Part shown: piece by piece, positions 1 through 9,905 of the stretch
Numbering within the stretch: the first letter of the stretch is position 1
Layout: each line of letters opens with the position of its first letter
Made by a program: the position numbers and the translations under genes
Source: Actinomycetota bacterium
Lineage (GTDB): Bacteria; Actinomycetota; Acidimicrobiia; Acidimicrobiales; MedAcidi-G1
Direction: 5' to 3'
DNA length: 36,444 bases
NCBI GenBank assembly: GCA_018673475.1
Contig: JABHCN010000056.1
Coordinates: 1-36,444 of the forward strand
The notes under the pieces: model-generated
What the model saw: only the letters and a program-made list of their open reading frames with translations
Databases searched by the model: none
Told to the model about the DNA's origin: nothing

Positions 1-312
1 GGTGCCCTGGTCGGAACGGCCAGTTGTGTCGTGGTGCCCCCTCAGCGAGGGAAGGCTGGCCCGGCTGAGCCGCACCACCTCGGCATCGCTGTCGCCCTCG
101 ACGATGACGGTCTCGTCAAACTCGATTCCCTCAGCCTCGAGCGCGCTCTTGATGCCGAGGATCAGGTCGGGTGTGAGTTCGGCGTCGCGGACCACGTTGA
201 TGATCTCATCGAGGCTCAAACTGCCCCTTGTGCGACCGTGGCGGAGCAGGCGGGCGAACTCGAACTCTGATACCCCCGTCCACCTCTGTGGAGTGGGGGC
301 GGCCTCAGGCAT
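1..312 (-). CDS. rpoD: RNA polymerase primary sigma factor, N-terminal part (cut by window edge)
   Basis: The frame is open from an ATG at 312 to the window edge, giving the first 104 residues. They contain a stretch typical of sigma-70 region 1.1: an LLRHGRTRGSLSLDEI-like helix, then LTPDLILGIKSALEAEGIEFDE, a helix-loop-helix that masks the DNA-binding regions of free primary sigma factors. An acidic linker begins after it. The ATG overlaps the dnaG stop codon by 8 nt, which suggests translational coupling. The dnaG-rpoD order is conserved in many bacteria and supports the housekeeping sigma (SigA/RpoD) over an alternative sigma. Regions 1.2 to 4 lie outside the window, so identity rests on region 1.1 and context. 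Confidence 0.82.
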   Translation of the reverse strand, partial: MPEAAPTPQRWTGVSEFEFARLLRHGRTRGSLSLDEIINVVRDAELTPDLILGIKSALEAEGIEFDETVIVEGDSDAEVVRLSRASLPSLRGHHDTTGRSDQGT

Positions 313-2125
313 CGGCCCTCCCCTCCCTGTTGTCGATAAGCCACCGTAGCAACGGTTCAAGGTCTGCGATGTCTGGGCCCGGTTCACGCAACTCCATTAC
401 CTGGGTCCTGAGATACGAAATGGCCGGCTGGTAGGTGGCGAGGTCTCCGTCGCGGCGTGACACGGCCTCGAACTCGACAGCCAGGCGGCCGGCTGCCAGC
501 GACAGGAGCCTGCTCAGGACGCCGACGGCGTCGTCGTCGCCCGCATCCTCGACCGCAAGGCGTCCCAGCAGGGCTGCTGGCGTTCCAGCGTCCTCTTCGG
601 CGTTCAGGGCAGACACGGCAGAGTGGACATCGCCGTTGCTGGCCAGAGAGTGATATACCGCCAGCGAGGTCGGGTCGACGAAGAGGACATCGGACAGGTA
701 TCCGGCGATCTCGTCGGGCCTGTGGGCCAGCAGACGCAGTGCCTGGGTCTCCGGGGTCAGCCTGCCGACCGGCTCAGGTCGGGTAGGCACCGGTGCATCT
801 GAACCACGTCTGGACGACCCTCTAACGGTTTCCCGGCTGGCCGAGGCCTTCCTGTCGAGCATTCTCTGGCGCAGATGATCGACGTCGAGGAGGCAGCGGT
901 CGGCGATGCTCACCAGGTACTGATCCCGGACTAGGGAGTTCGGGTGCTGGCCAACCAGCGCAGCGGCCTCCTCGGCGGCGTGGGCCCGACCTTCGGCGGT
1001 GTCCATGCCTCCCCTGCCCAGAACCCGATCGATGCGAAACTCCAGGAACGGTCGTGCCTGCTCTACTGCCCGGCGAAGTCCCTCGGGGTCGGAGCGGAAG
1101 AGATCTCCGGGGTCGGCATCAGGCGGTAGGTCTGCAACCGCGAACTGCAGGCCGAACTCCTCCTCCCACTCGTAGACGCGCTCGGCAGCCGACTGTCCGG
1201 CTCCGTCGGCGTCGAAGGCCAACACCACCCGGGGGGCAAAACGCGCAAGCTTGCGGGCGTGATCGGGCGTCATCGCCGTACCGCAGGTGGCAACGGCCCG
1301 CTCCAGGCCGGCAAGGTGAAATCCGATCACATCGGTGTAGCCCTCGCATACAACGATCTCGTCGCTTCGGCTGGCCTCTGTCTTGGCCCAGTTCAAGCCA
1401 TAGAGGACACGGCTCTTGGAATAGGTCTCGGCTGCATCGGAGGTGTTCTTGTACTTGGGACCCTCCCCGTCGGGCAGCTTGCGGCCACCGAACCCCACCG
1501 GGTTGTCCCTCTCGTCGAATATCGGAAACATGATCCGGGCCCGAAAGGCGTCGTACTGCCCACCTCGCCTGTTGATCCCACCGAGGCCCGAGGCCTTCAG
1601 GTCCGAGTCGGAGAGTTGCAGGTGCCCGGCCAGTTGCGACCAGTCGTCGGGGGCCCAGCCGATCGAAAAGCGCCTCGCCACCTCGCCGTCGAACCCTCGG
1701 GCCTTCAGGTACTCGCGGGCCGGCCTGGCATCGGGATCGGTGAGAAGGAGGTCGTGGTAGAAGGCCACGGCCCTTGCAATCGCCTCGGTCAGGTGTTTTC
1801 GGCGGCTGTGGGCCTTGCCCTCGTTTCGGTCCGTGTAGCGCAGCGTGATACCCATACGACCTGCCAGATACTCGACGGCACCGGCGAAATCCAGGCTCTC
1901 CATCTCCCTGACAAAGTCGATGGCGTCGCCGCTGACCTGGCATCCAAAGCAGTAGTAGACGCCCTTTTCCTGGTTTACCGAGAACGACGGCGACTTCTCA
2001 CCGTGGAACGGACACAGGCCCATCCACTGGCGGCCAGTCTTCTTGAGCTGTGTGTGCTGGGTGATGAGACGGACCATGTCTGTCTCTTCACGGACCCTCA
2101 CCACGTCCTCGTCCACGATGCCCAT
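305..2125 (-). CDS. dnaG: DNA primase DnaG
   Basis: Synthesises RNA primers for the lagging strand at the replication fork. The 606-residue protein is of normal family length. The N-terminal CHC2 zinc-binding domain is intact, with C38, H41, C59 and C62 as ligands. The catalytic core follows, with the RNA polymerase basic motif around residues 195-245 and a Toprim fold with E261 (CEGYTD) and D305/D307 (AFDADGAG) as metal ligands. The C-terminal part (about 430-606) is the variable helicase-interaction region. The ATG at 2125 begins [21 protein letters not shown], matching the usual start of the family. No strong Shine-Dalgarno site is seen. It lies divergent from aconitase across about 118 nt and is followed, with overlap, by rpoD. 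Confidence 0.96.
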   Translation of the reverse strand: MGIVDEDVVRVREETDMVRLITQHTQLKKTGRQWMGLCPFHGEKSPSFSVNQEKGVYYCFGCQVSGDAIDFVREMESLDFAGAVEYLAGRMGITLRYTDRNEGKAHSRRKHLTEAIARAVAFYHDLLLTDPDARPAREYLKARGFDGEVARRFSIGWAPDDWSQLAGHLQLSDSDLKASGLGGINRRGGQYDAFRARIMFPIFDERDNPVGFGGRKLPDGEGPKYKNTSDAAETYSKSRVLYGLNWAKTEASRSDEIVVCEGYTDVIGFHLAGLERAVATCGTAMTPDHARKLARFAPRVVLAFDADGAGQSAAERVYEWEEEFGLQFAVADLPPDADPGDLFRSDPEGLRRAVEQARPFLEFRIDRVLGRGGMDTAEGRAHAAEEAAALVGQHPNSLVRDQYLVSIADRCLLDVDHLRQRMLDRKASASRETVRGSSRRGSDAPVPTRPEPVGRLTPETQALRLLAHRPDEIAGYLSDVLFVDPTSLAVYHSLASNGDVHSAVSALNAEEDAGTPAALLGRLAVEDAGDDDAVGVLSRLLSLAAGRLAVEFEAVSRRDGDLATYQPAISYLRTQVMELREPGPDIADLEPLLRWLIDNREGRADA

Positions 2126-2243
2126 TGCCGGAACCTATCAGTGGCCCCCTTTGGGAGGCCGGGTGGGCCCGACCACCTCCTCGCTAGCCTCCAGAGCAGG
2201 CAGGAAACATGCCTCACTACAACCGGAAGGACCTCCGACAACC

Positions 2244-4541
2244 ATGGCCGTCTCCGCCAGCACCCCGATCGAGTTGGTCAACCGTGTCTACTCGACCCTC
2301 GACGACCGGGTGGGCATCGCCCGGAAGCGTCTTGGCAGGCCTGTGACGCTGGCCGAGAAGATCCTCGTGAACCACCTCGACGACCCTGAGGGTTCGGGCC
2401 TGGAGCGTGGCGGCTCATACGTTGACCTGAGGCCCGACCGTGTCGCCATGCAGGACGCAACCGCCCAGATGGCCTGGCTGCAGTTCATGACCGCCGGCCT
2501 CGACGAGGTGCAGGTCCCGACCACCACCCACTGCGACCACCTCATCTCGGCCCGGCTCGAGGCCGCACAGGACCTGCTCGTGGCCATCGACGACAACGCC
2601 GAGGTCTACGACTTCCTCGAGTCGGTCTGTGCCCGCTACGGAGCCGGTTTCTGGAAGCCCGGATCGGGAATCATCCACCAGGTGGTCCTCGAGCAGTACG
2701 CCTTTCCCGGCGGGATGATGATCGGCACCGACAGCCACACCCCCAACGCCGGCGGCCTCGGCATGGTCGCTATCGGCGTCGGTGGTGCCGATGCAGTCGA
2801 CGTGATGACCGGCAACCCGTGGAACGTGAAGTGGCCCAGGCTCATCGGCATCCACCTGACCGGTGAGTTGAGCGGTTGGGCTGCCCCCAAGGACATCATC
2901 TTGAAGGTCGCCGACATCCTTACCGTCAAGGGCGGCACCGGTGCCATTGTCGAATACTTCGGATCAGGGGCCCGCAGCCTCTCGGCCACAGGCAAGGCCA
3001 CCATCTGCAACATGGGTGCCGAGATCGGTGCCACCACGTCGCTGTTCGCCTACGACGATTCCATTGGCCGTTATCTCAAGGCGACCGGTCGCGAGGCCCT
3101 CGCCGATGCCGCCGACGCCGTGTCTGCGCACCTGAGGGCCGACGACGAGGTCGAGGCCGACCCGGAGGCCTACTTCGATCAGGTCATCCACATCGACCTC
3201 TCAGCGCTGTCGCCCCACATCAACGGACCACACACACCAGATCTCTCCAGGTCCGTATCCGACCTGGGGGCAGAGGCCACAGCCAACGGCTGGCCGCTTG
3301 AGGTGAGCGCCGGCCTCATCGGCTCCTGCACCAACTCCAGCTACGAAGACATCACCCGGGCCGCGGGCATCGCCCGCGACGCAGTCGCCAAGGGCCTCAC
3401 AGCCAAGGCGCCGCTTCTCATCACCCCCGGCTCCGAGCAGGTCAGGGCCACAATCGAACGCGACGGCCTGCTTGCCGACTTTGAGGCCCTCGGGGCGACG
3501 GTGCTGGCCAACGCGTGTGGACCGTGCATCGGCCAGTGGGACCGCCAGGACCTTCCCGACGGGGTGCCCAACTCAATAGTCACCAGCTACAACCGAAACT
3601 TCCCCAAGCGAAACGACGGCTACTCCACAACCCACGCCTTCGTCACCTCACCCGAGACCGTCATTGCCCTCACCCTCGCCGGTCGGCTCGACTTCGATCC
3701 CGCCAACGACAGCCTCACCAACGACGCCGGCGAACAGGTCCAGCTCACGGTCGGTGCCGGCGAGGAGTTGCCTGCCGACGGGTTCGATCCCGGCCAACCG
3801 ACCTTCGTTCCGCCACCCGGTGACGGCAGCGGCGTCGAGGTGTCGATCTCCCCCGACAGCGACCGCCTCCAGGTCCTCTCCCCCTTCCCCGCCTGGGACT
3901 GCGAGGATTTCAGCGATCTGGCAGTTCTGGTCAAGGCACAGGGCAAGTGCACCACCGACCACATCTCCATGGCCGGCCCCTGGCTGCGCTACCGCGGACA
4001 CCTCGAGAACATCTCAGGCAACCTGTACATGGGTGCCGTCAACGCATTCACCGGCGAGGTCGGAACGGGCCTCGACCTGACTGACGGCGAAACCCGTACC
4101 TTCCCCGAGATCGCAAGGCGCTACCACGAGGCCGGCGTTCCCTGGGTTGCAATCGGCGACGAGAACATGGGTGAGGGATCATCTCGCGAGCACGCCGCCA
4201 TGGAGCCACGCTTCAGGGGTGCTCTGGCGGTCATGGCACGTTCCTTTGCACGCATCCACGAGACCAACCTGAAGAAGCAGGGCGTAATTGCCCTCACGTT
4301 CGCAGACCCCGCCGACTACGACCTGATCGGTGAGCACGACCGCATCTCCATTACCGGCCTCGCCGAGCTGGCTCCGGGTGCTCCCGTCAACGTTGTCATC
4401 TCACACCAGAACGGCACCGGCACCCACATCACCACCAATCACACAATGTCGGTCGACCAGATCGAGTGGTTCAGGGCCGGAAGCGCCCTAAACCTGATCA
4501 GACACCAGACACGCCACCCCGAGGCAACCAGCCCCAGCTAG
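2244..4541 (+). CDS. Aconitate hydratase, mitochondrial type
   Basis: Interconverts citrate and isocitrate in the TCA cycle using a [4Fe-4S] cluster. The 765 residues follow the mitochondrial ACO2 family along their whole length, unlike the roughly 890-residue AcnA or the AcnB layout common in bacteria. Shared landmarks include [15 protein letters not shown] near 63, [10 protein letters not shown] near 137, and [13 protein letters not shown] near 358. Cluster ligands are C362, C425 and C428 (NACGPCIGQ). The swivel domain carries [10 protein letters not shown] and [14 protein letters not shown]. The ATG at 2244 is chosen over the longer open frame because homology begins here and GGAAGGACC lies about 11 nt upstream. 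The stop shares CTAG with the convergent small gene at 4538. Confidence 0.95.
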   Translation: MAVSASTPIELVNRVYSTLDDRVGIARKRLGRPVTLAEKILVNHLDDPEGSGLERGGSYVDLRPDRVAMQDATAQMAWLQFMTAGLDEVQVPTTTHCDHLISARLEAAQDLLVAIDDNAEVYDFLESVCARYGAGFWKPGSGIIHQVVLEQYAFPGGMMIGTDSHTPNAGGLGMVAIGVGGADAVDVMTGNPWNVKWPRLIGIHLTGELSGWAAPKDIILKVADILTVKGGTGAIVEYFGSGARSLSATGKATICNMGAEIGATTSLFAYDDSIGRYLKATGREALADAADAVSAHLRADDEVEADPEAYFDQVIHIDLSALSPHINGPHTPDLSRSVSDLGAEATANGWPLEVSAGLIGSCTNSSYEDITRAAGIARDAVAKGLTAKAPLLITPGSEQVRATIERDGLLADFEALGATVLANACGPCIGQWDRQDLPDGVPNSIVTSYNRNFPKRNDGYSTTHAFVTSPETVIALTLAGRLDFDPANDSLTNDAGEQVQLTVGAGEELPADGFDPGQPTFVPPPGDGSGVEVSISPDSDRLQVLSPFPAWDCEDFSDLAVLVKAQGKCTTDHISMAGPWLRYRGHLENISGNLYMGAVNAFTGEVGTGLDLTDGETRTFPEIARRYHEAGVPWVAIGDENMGEGSSREHAAMEPRFRGALAVMARSFARIHETNLKKQGVIALTFADPADYDLIGEHDRISITGLAELAPGAPVNVVISHQNGTGTHITTNHTMSVDQIEWFRAGSALNLIRHQTRHPEATSPS

Positions 4542-4741
4542 ATGCTCCTGAGGCGGTAGCCGCGGTTGCGGGCCTCGGCAAGGGTGTCGGGCCCGAAGCA
4601 GATGAAGGTCTCAGCCGACATCAACTCGTCGAGCACGACCGCCATGGCCTCCTCGTCGGCGACCTCGTCCAGGTCATATACCTGCTGGGTCCTCTTGTCG
4701 CCGAGAAAGCGGTTCTCAGAATAAGCCGAAGGTCTGTCCAT
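4538..4741 (-). CDS. Conserved-looking small protein of unknown function (67 aa)
   Basis: I do not recognise a named family. The 67-residue product begins [19 protein letters not shown] and is acidic in the middle ([21 protein letters not shown]). It ends with a segment reading [21 protein letters not shown]. No signal peptide or membrane segment is visible; it looks like a small soluble alpha/beta protein. The frame is open a further 71 codons upstream, but that extension is arginine-rich and compositionally like noncoding DNA, so the ATG at 4741 is preferred. Its stop interlocks with the aconitase stop in a CTAG. The ribosome site is weak. It could be an independent small gene in the 5.1-4.5 kb minus-strand group after rnhA. 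Confidence 0.55.
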   Translation of the reverse strand: MDRPSAYSENRFLGDKRTQQVYDLDEVADEEAMAVVLDELMSAETFICFGPDTLAEARNRGYRLRSI

Positions 4742-5057
4742 AGGTGCCGAGGCTAGCGACCCCCGTGCATCCCGGACGCGACGGAGGGCGTACCGGAGCA
4801 CGCCCTCACGCCATAGACATTGTTCTGGTTTTCCCGGATACGACCATTCGCGTCGACGGGGACCAGTGTCGACAATCGGTATCCGGGGGTGGTCGGCGTG
4901 TTCTCGCCGGGTGGTCCAGCGCCGCCTAGCGGCCGCCCACCTCCGAAGTCCCACAAGATCTGCTGCTGATCTGGACCACCTCCCTTCTTCGGTGGTCAGA
5001 CCTTACGCCCTCCAGAACCACCGGTGCACGCACCCAGCGGTTGAGCGGCCGCGGCAC
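4742..5057. other. Gene-poor stretch between rnhA and the 67-aa gene
   Basis: This is 316 bases with no gene I can defend. A minus-strand open frame at 4753-4956 (GTG start, 67 residues, glycine/proline-rich, then RLSTLVPVDANGRIRENQNN) ends 11 nt before the 67-aa gene. It could be a small upstream gene, but it has no recognisable family. A perfect 7-bp stem, GACCACC/GGTGGTC at 4974-4980 and 4991-4997 with a 10-base loop, lies about 60 nt past the rnhA stop. It has no T tract, so a terminator role is only possible. No tRNA or known riboswitch was seen. Confidence 0.4.
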
Positions 5058-5501
5058 CTACCCGCGCAGGTCCATCTGGAGGGTTCCGGCCTCTACGGCA
5101 AGGCGGTCGGCCTCATCGTTCCACCTGTCATCGGAATGACCCTTCACCCACTCGAACGTCACGTCACCCCGCTCGCGGTAGAGAGCAATGAGCGGTTCCC
5201 AGATATCACGGTTGGCCACATCCTTGCGCTGGCTGTTCTTCCAACCCCGACGCAACCAGCCCTCCCACCAGCGGTCCCTGAAACAGTGGACCACATAGGT
5301 CGAGTCGCTGACGACGTGCAGCGGACCATCAAAGGCCCTCATCGCCTGAAGCGTGGCTCTCAGCTCCATGCGCTGGTTCGTGGTCGCCGGGTCGAACCCT
5401 GCCTCATACGGTCCATCGGGAACCACCCAGGCCCACCCACCGGGCCCCGGGTTCCCCGAGCAGGCACCATCGGTGTACACGGTCGTCATCTGCTCGGCCA
5501 T
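5058..5501 (-). CDS. rnhA: Ribonuclease HI
   Basis: Degrades the RNA strand of RNA-DNA hybrids, including primers and R-loops. The 147-residue product has the RNase H fold from its first strand, TTVYTDGACSGNPGPGGW, with the first catalytic Asp at residue 10. The QRMELRAT motif supplies the catalytic Glu and VVSDSTYVV the second Asp. VKGHSDDRWNDEADRLA supplies the flexible-loop His and the last Asp. There is no N-terminal hybrid-binding domain. The ATG at 5501 is chosen because the longer frame has no homology; an internal ATG at 5489 would also keep the whole fold. It diverges from aceE across 73 nt, which must hold both promoters. Confidence 0.93.
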   Translation of the reverse strand: MAEQMTTVYTDGACSGNPGPGGWAWVVPDGPYEAGFDPATTNQRMELRATLQAMRAFDGPLHVVSDSTYVVHCFRDRWWEGWLRRGWKNSQRKDVANRDIWEPLIALYRERGDVTFEWVKGHSDDRWNDEADRLAVEAGTLQMDLRG

Positions 5502-5574
5502 CGGCGGCGACCCTAACCGGGTCGGTAGCACCATTCGTTGACCTGTCGTGGTGCGGTGCCAGGCGGGTGCTGGC

Positions 5575-8334
5575 ATGATCAGTGATGTGATCGACGGCTT
5601 CACCCACCAGTTGCCTGACGGCGATCCAGAAGAGACGCGCGAGTGGATCGACTCCTTTGACGCCCTGGTAGACCGGGCCGGACGCTCGAGGGCCCGCTTC
5701 ATGTTGGCCCGCCTGATGGAACGCGCAGGCGAGTTGAACGTGGGTAACGCTCCTCCGACATGGACGCCGTACGTGAACACGATCGCAACAGGCGATCAAC
5801 CGTGGTTCCCCGGCGACGAGCACATCGAACGCCGGATACGCGCCTTCATCCGCTGGAACGCCGCCGCCATGGTCATCAACGCCAACAAGACATCTGACGG
5901 CATAGGCGGACACCTTTCAACATTCGCCTCCTCGGCCTCCCTCTACGAGGTTGGATTCAACTGGTTCTTCCGCGGCAAGGACGACGGGCAGCCCGGTGAC
6001 CACGTCTACTTCCAGGGCCACGCTGCACCGGGCGTCTATGCACGGGCGTACCTGGAGCGACGGCTCGAGGACCACCACCTCGACAGGTTCCGAATGGAGA
6101 TCTCAGGGCAGGGCCTCTCGAGCTATCCCCACCCCCGCCTGATGCCCGACTTCTGGGAATACCCCACGGTGTCGATGGGCCTCGGGCCGATCAACTCCAT
6201 CTACCACGCACGCTTCAACAAGTACCTGGAGCATCGCCAGATAGACGACACCTCCAGCTCACGTGTCTTTTGCTTCCTGGGCGACGGCGAGACCGACGAA
6301 CCAGAGACCCTGGGTGCCATCTCACTGGCCGGACGTTCGGGCCTCGGCAACCTGGTCTGGGTGGTCAACTGCAACCTGCAGCGCCTCGACGGGCCTGTAC
6401 GAGGCAACGGCCAGATCATCCAGGAGCTTGAGGGCGTGTTCCGTGGGGCCGGCTGGAACGTGATCAAGGTCATCTGGGGTTCCGGTTGGGACGAACTGAT
6501 CCAAAAAGACCTGGACGGCGTGCTGCTCAACAAGTTCAACAACACCGTCGACGGCGAGTACCAGCGTCTCGCCGTCGAGGGGGGCGACTACATCCGCGAG
6601 CACTTCTTCGGGCCGGACCCACGCCTACGAGCAATGGTCGACCATCTCAGCGACGATGAGCTACGCGACCTTCCCCGGGGTGGACACGACTACCAGAAGC
6701 TCTACGCCGCCTACAGGGCGGCAACAGAGGAGAACGCCGCACCCACGGTGATCCTCGCCAAGACAATCAAGGGCTGGACCCTTGGCGAGGGCTTCGAAGC
6801 CCGCAACGCCACCCACCAGATCAAGAAGATGACCTCATCGCAGATCCTCGACCTGCGCGAACGCCTGCACCTGGAAGAGGAGATCCCCGAGTCGGCGCTA
6901 CAAGAGGACAGGGCTCCCTACTTCCGACCCTCTGAGGACAGCCCCGAGTTCGAGTACATGATGCAGCGGAGGCGGGCGCTAGGTGGCTCAATTCCAAAGC
7001 GGCGGATTCGAAACAGACGCCCCGCCACCCTCCCCGACCCGTCGGTCTTCCTGGGCCTCTCAAAGGGGTCTGATGGCCGCGAGGTGTCAACGACAATGGC
7101 CCTCACCAACCTGCTCCGAGACCTCCTGCGTGATGAGTCGTTTGGCCCGAGGGTGGTTCCGATAGTCCCCGACGAGGCGCGCACCTTCGGCATGGACTCC
7201 CTGTTCCGGGAGTTCGGCATCTACGCACCCTTCGGCCAGCTCTATGAACCGGTCGACCATGAGCTGTTGCTCTCCTACAGCGAGGGCACCGACGGACAAC
7301 TCCTTGAAGAGGGCATCACCGAAGCCGGGTCCCTCTCCAGCTTCATCGCCGCCGGCACCAGCTACGCCAACCTCGGTGTGCCGATGATCCCGTTCTTCAC
7401 GTTCTACTCCATGTTCGGTTTCCAGCGGGTCGGTGACCTCATCTGGTCGGCCGCCGACTCGAGGGTCCGTGGCTTTCTCATGGGTGCCACCGCCGGCCGC
7501 ACGACCCTCGCCGGCGAGGGGCTGCAGCACCTCGACGGCCACAGCCATGTACTCTCCTCAACCGTCCCTGCGTGCCAGTCATATGACCCTGCGTTCGCCT
7601 ATGAGTTGGCCGCCATCATCGACGACGGTCTTGAACGCATGTACGGCAGCGAGGACCCTGAGGCCAACGAGGACATCTTCTACTACGTGACCGTCTACAA
7701 CCAGCCCCACGTGATGCCTCCGCGCCCCGACCATGTGACTCCTGCTGACATCGTCGCCGGTCTCTACAAGATGACCGATGCGCCGGAACGGCCGGTCTCG
7801 GCCACCTTGGTGTTCTCCGGGCCCGCCCATCTGGCAGCAACGGAAGCCGCCGAGGAGTTGGCCGACCGCTGGGGTGTCGGCGTCGACCTCTGGAGCGCAA
7901 CCTCGTACAAGCGACTACGTGAAGAGGCAATCGAGACCGAGCGCCACAACCGCCTCCACCCCCACGAAGACCGCTCCGAACCATTGGTGGCGAGGTTGCT
8001 GTCCGACGGTGAGGGCCCCGTAGTGGCGGTCACGGACTTCATGAAGGCTGTTCCCGACCAGATCGCCAGATGGGTTCCGAGGCCGTTCCACGTTCTCGGC
8101 ACCGACGGCTTCGGGCGCAGCGACACACGCGAGGCACTCCGTCGCTTCTTCGAGGTCGACACCGGCCACGTCGTGGTCGCCGTTCTGTCGGCTCTGGCTG
8201 AGACCGGCGACATCGAGCCATCGGTGGTTGCCGAGGCAATCGCCCTGCACGGAATCGACGTCGACCTGCCTGATCCCGGTCGGCACGATTCGGTACCGGC
8301 AACGGGCCACGGCATCGGACACTCCAAGGAGTAG
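5575..8334 (+). CDS. aceE: Pyruvate dehydrogenase E1 component, homodimeric type
   Basis: Thiamine-diphosphate enzyme that decarboxylates pyruvate and acetylates the lipoyl E2 of the pyruvate dehydrogenase complex. The 919 residues match E. coli-type AceE (about 887) throughout. GHMASF-like HLSTFASSAS and GLSSYPHPRLMPDFW lie in the first third. The ThDP/Mg motif GDGETDEPE...NCNLQRLDGPVRGNG lies near residues 240-290, and DEARTFGMDSLFR and FGFQRVGDLIW in the pyrimidine-binding half. The C-terminal part contains VLGTDGFGRSDTREALR. The ATG at 5575 follows AGGCGGGTG at 5561-5569 and agrees with the family start. The E2 and E3 genes are not in the window. The next gene starts 9 bases after the stop. 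Confidence 0.97.
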   Translation: MISDVIDGFTHQLPDGDPEETREWIDSFDALVDRAGRSRARFMLARLMERAGELNVGNAPPTWTPYVNTIATGDQPWFPGDEHIERRIRAFIRWNAAAMVINANKTSDGIGGHLSTFASSASLYEVGFNWFFRGKDDGQPGDHVYFQGHAAPGVYARAYLERRLEDHHLDRFRMEISGQGLSSYPHPRLMPDFWEYPTVSMGLGPINSIYHARFNKYLEHRQIDDTSSSRVFCFLGDGETDEPETLGAISLAGRSGLGNLVWVVNCNLQRLDGPVRGNGQIIQELEGVFRGAGWNVIKVIWGSGWDELIQKDLDGVLLNKFNNTVDGEYQRLAVEGGDYIREHFFGPDPRLRAMVDHLSDDELRDLPRGGHDYQKLYAAYRAATEENAAPTVILAKTIKGWTLGEGFEARNATHQIKKMTSSQILDLRERLHLEEEIPESALQEDRAPYFRPSEDSPEFEYMMQRRRALGGSIPKRRIRNRRPATLPDPSVFLGLSKGSDGREVSTTMALTNLLRDLLRDESFGPRVVPIVPDEARTFGMDSLFREFGIYAPFGQLYEPVDHELLLSYSEGTDGQLLEEGITEAGSLSSFIAAGTSYANLGVPMIPFFTFYSMFGFQRVGDLIWSAADSRVRGFLMGATAGRTTLAGEGLQHLDGHSHVLSSTVPACQSYDPAFAYELAAIIDDGLERMYGSEDPEANEDIFYYVTVYNQPHVMPPRPDHVTPADIVAGLYKMTDAPERPVSATLVFSGPAHLAATEAAEELADRWGVGVDLWSATSYKRLREEAIETERHNRLHPHEDRSEPLVARLLSDGEGPVVAVTDFMKAVPDQIARWVPRPFHVLGTDGFGRSDTREALRRFFEVDTGHVVVAVLSALAETGDIEPSVVAEAIALHGIDVDLPDPGRHDSVPATGHGIGHSKE

Positions 8335-8343
8335 GTTCCCCGA

Positions 8344-8931
8344 ATGCCTGGAGCCCCTACCGGAACCCTCGCGATAACAGGCGACCCACACGCCGACGAC
8401 CTGGTCAACTCTGATCCGCTGGCACTTCTCATAGGAATGCTTCTCGACCAGCAGGTACCGATGGAGTGGGCTTTCCGTGGACCGGCGACGCTTCTTGAAC
8501 GACTCGGCTCGCTTGATGCCGCAGCGATCGCTGCCATCGACCCCGACCTGTTTGACGCCACGTGTCGAACCAAGCCGGCCGTGCACCGATTTCCCGGCTC
8601 AATGGCCAAACGCATCCAGGCCCTGTGCCAACACATCGTCGACCACTACGACGGCGACGCCAGCCTGCTGTGGGGCAACGCCGCCTCGGGAGCCGACTTG
8701 AAGCAGCGCCTCTTGGCGCTGCCCGGCTACGGCGACGAGAAGTCCATGATCTTCACGGCCATCCTGGCCAAGCGCATGGGGGTGGCACCCGACGGCTGGC
8801 AGGACGCCGCCGGCCCGTTCTCAGATCAAACCCCCCGCTCGGTGGCCGACATCGACGGGCCCGAGGCCCTTGCCACGGTCAGGGAGTGGAAGAAGGCTCA
8901 AAAGGCTGCCGGGAAGTCCAAGCAGCAGTAG
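8344..8931 (+). CDS. HhH-GPD family base-excision repair protein
   Basis: A 195-residue member of the helix-hairpin-helix/GPD DNA glycosylase superfamily, like the small actinobacterial HhH-GPD proteins with no proven substrate. An N-terminal helical segment (LALLIGMLLDQQVPMEWAF) corresponds to the first glycosylase helices. The hairpin reads LLALPGYGDEKSMIFTAILAKRMGV near residues 122-146 and is followed by DGWQDAAG, which may hold the conserved Asp. There is no C-terminal Fe-S loop of the EndoIII/MutY type. The tail is Lys-rich (KKAQKAAGKSKQQ), as expected for DNA binding. It starts 9 bases after aceE, with AAGGAG inside the end of aceE as a possible ribosome site, so the two are probably cotranscribed. 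Confidence 0.8.
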   Translation: MPGAPTGTLAITGDPHADDLVNSDPLALLIGMLLDQQVPMEWAFRGPATLLERLGSLDAAAIAAIDPDLFDATCRTKPAVHRFPGSMAKRIQALCQHIVDHYDGDASLLWGNAASGADLKQRLLALPGYGDEKSMIFTAILAKRMGVAPDGWQDAAGPFSDQTPRSVADIDGPEALATVREWKKAQKAAGKSKQQ

Positions 8932-8945
8932 CCCCGCCCGAGGCT

Positions 8946-9896
8946 TCAGAGCCGGGCGGTACCGTCAGACATCGCCTGCCTGAACCATTCGAATGTGGAT
9001 TCCAGGCCCGACTCCAGCGAAGTCGATGCGGTCCAGCCCAACTCGGTGAGCCTCGACACGTCAAGCACCTTGCGGGGCATGCCATCGGGTCTGGTGGTGT
9101 CGAAGGTCAGGTCAGCCCCGGGGTGCACCAGGTCGCGGACCATCTCAGCCAACTCGCGTATCGAGATGTCCTCGCCTGTGCCGATGTTCAGATGACCGAT
9201 ACCCGAGTAGTTGTCCATGATGTGCAGGCAGGCGTCGGCCAGGTCGTCCACGTGCAGGAACTCCCTTCGGGCCGAGCCAGTTCCCCAGATCTGGACCTCT
9301 CCAACCCCGGCACGGTGCGCCTCGTAGAAGCGGCGCATCAGGGCCGGCAGCACGTGCCCGCCCTCCAGGTCGAAGTTGTCGCCAGGGCCGTAGAGGTTCG
9401 TGGGCATGGCTGATACGAAGTCGTCGCCGTACTGGCGCCTGTAACCCTCGCAGAGCTTGATCCCGGCAATCTTGGCGAGTGCGTATCCCTCGTTGGTCGG
9501 CTCCAGTGGCCCGCCCAGCAACGCCTCTTCCACGATGGGCTGCTCGGCCAGACGCGGGTAGATGCACGAACTCCCCAGGTAGAGGAGCTTCTCTACACCT
9601 ACGAGGTGGCTGGCGTGGACCACGGTGCCGTGGATCATCAGGTTGTCGTAGAGAAACTCGGCGGGCCGTGTGCTGTTGGCCATGATGCCGCCCACCGTGC
9701 CGGCCACCAGGAACACGTAGCGGGGTTCCTCGACCCTGAACCATGCCTCAACAGCCGACTGGTCGCGTAGGTCGAGGTTCTCACGGCCCACGGTGCGCAG
9801 GTCTGCGAAGCCGGCCTCGGTCAGGCGTCGCATTACCGCCGAACCGACAAGCCCCCTGTGCCCGGCTACAAAGACAGGAGCATCACGGTCGATCAT
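8946..9896 (-). CDS. GDP-L-fucose synthase-like NAD(P)-dependent epimerase/reductase
   Basis: An extended short-chain dehydrogenase of 316 residues resembling Fcl/WcaG, which turns GDP-4-keto-6-deoxymannose into GDP-L-fucose for cell-surface glycans. The nucleotide-binding glycine motif GHRGLVGSA is at residues 12-20. The family-typical VGGIMANSTRPAEFL follows near 67. The catalytic Ser lies in LYLGSSCIYP and the catalytic Tyr/Lys in YALAKIAG. NLYGPGDNFD and REFLHVDDLADA are also characteristic. The GDP-mannose 4,6-dehydratase normally paired with it is not nearby, so the exact sugar is inferred. The start codon is ATG. It lies 9 bases after the stop of the membrane-anchored protein upstream, suggesting an operon. 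Confidence 0.85.
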   Translation of the reverse strand: MIDRDAPVFVAGHRGLVGSAVMRRLTEAGFADLRTVGRENLDLRDQSAVEAWFRVEEPRYVFLVAGTVGGIMANSTRPAEFLYDNLMIHGTVVHASHLVGVEKLLYLGSSCIYPRLAEQPIVEEALLGGPLEPTNEGYALAKIAGIKLCEGYRRQYGDDFVSAMPTNLYGPGDNFDLEGGHVLPALMRRFYEAHRAGVGEVQIWGTGSARREFLHVDDLADACLHIMDNYSGIGHLNIGTGEDISIRELAEMVRDLVHPGADLTFDTTRPDGMPRKVLDVSRLTELGWTASTSLESGLESTFEWFRQAMSDGTARL

Positions 9897-9905
9897 GCCC
9901 CGACG

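Noticed and set aside
1259-2389. 376-codon plus-strand frame opposite dnaG
   Set aside because: Antisense to a complete dnaG; no domain or ribosome site, and composition is as expected for the reverse of a GC-rich gene.
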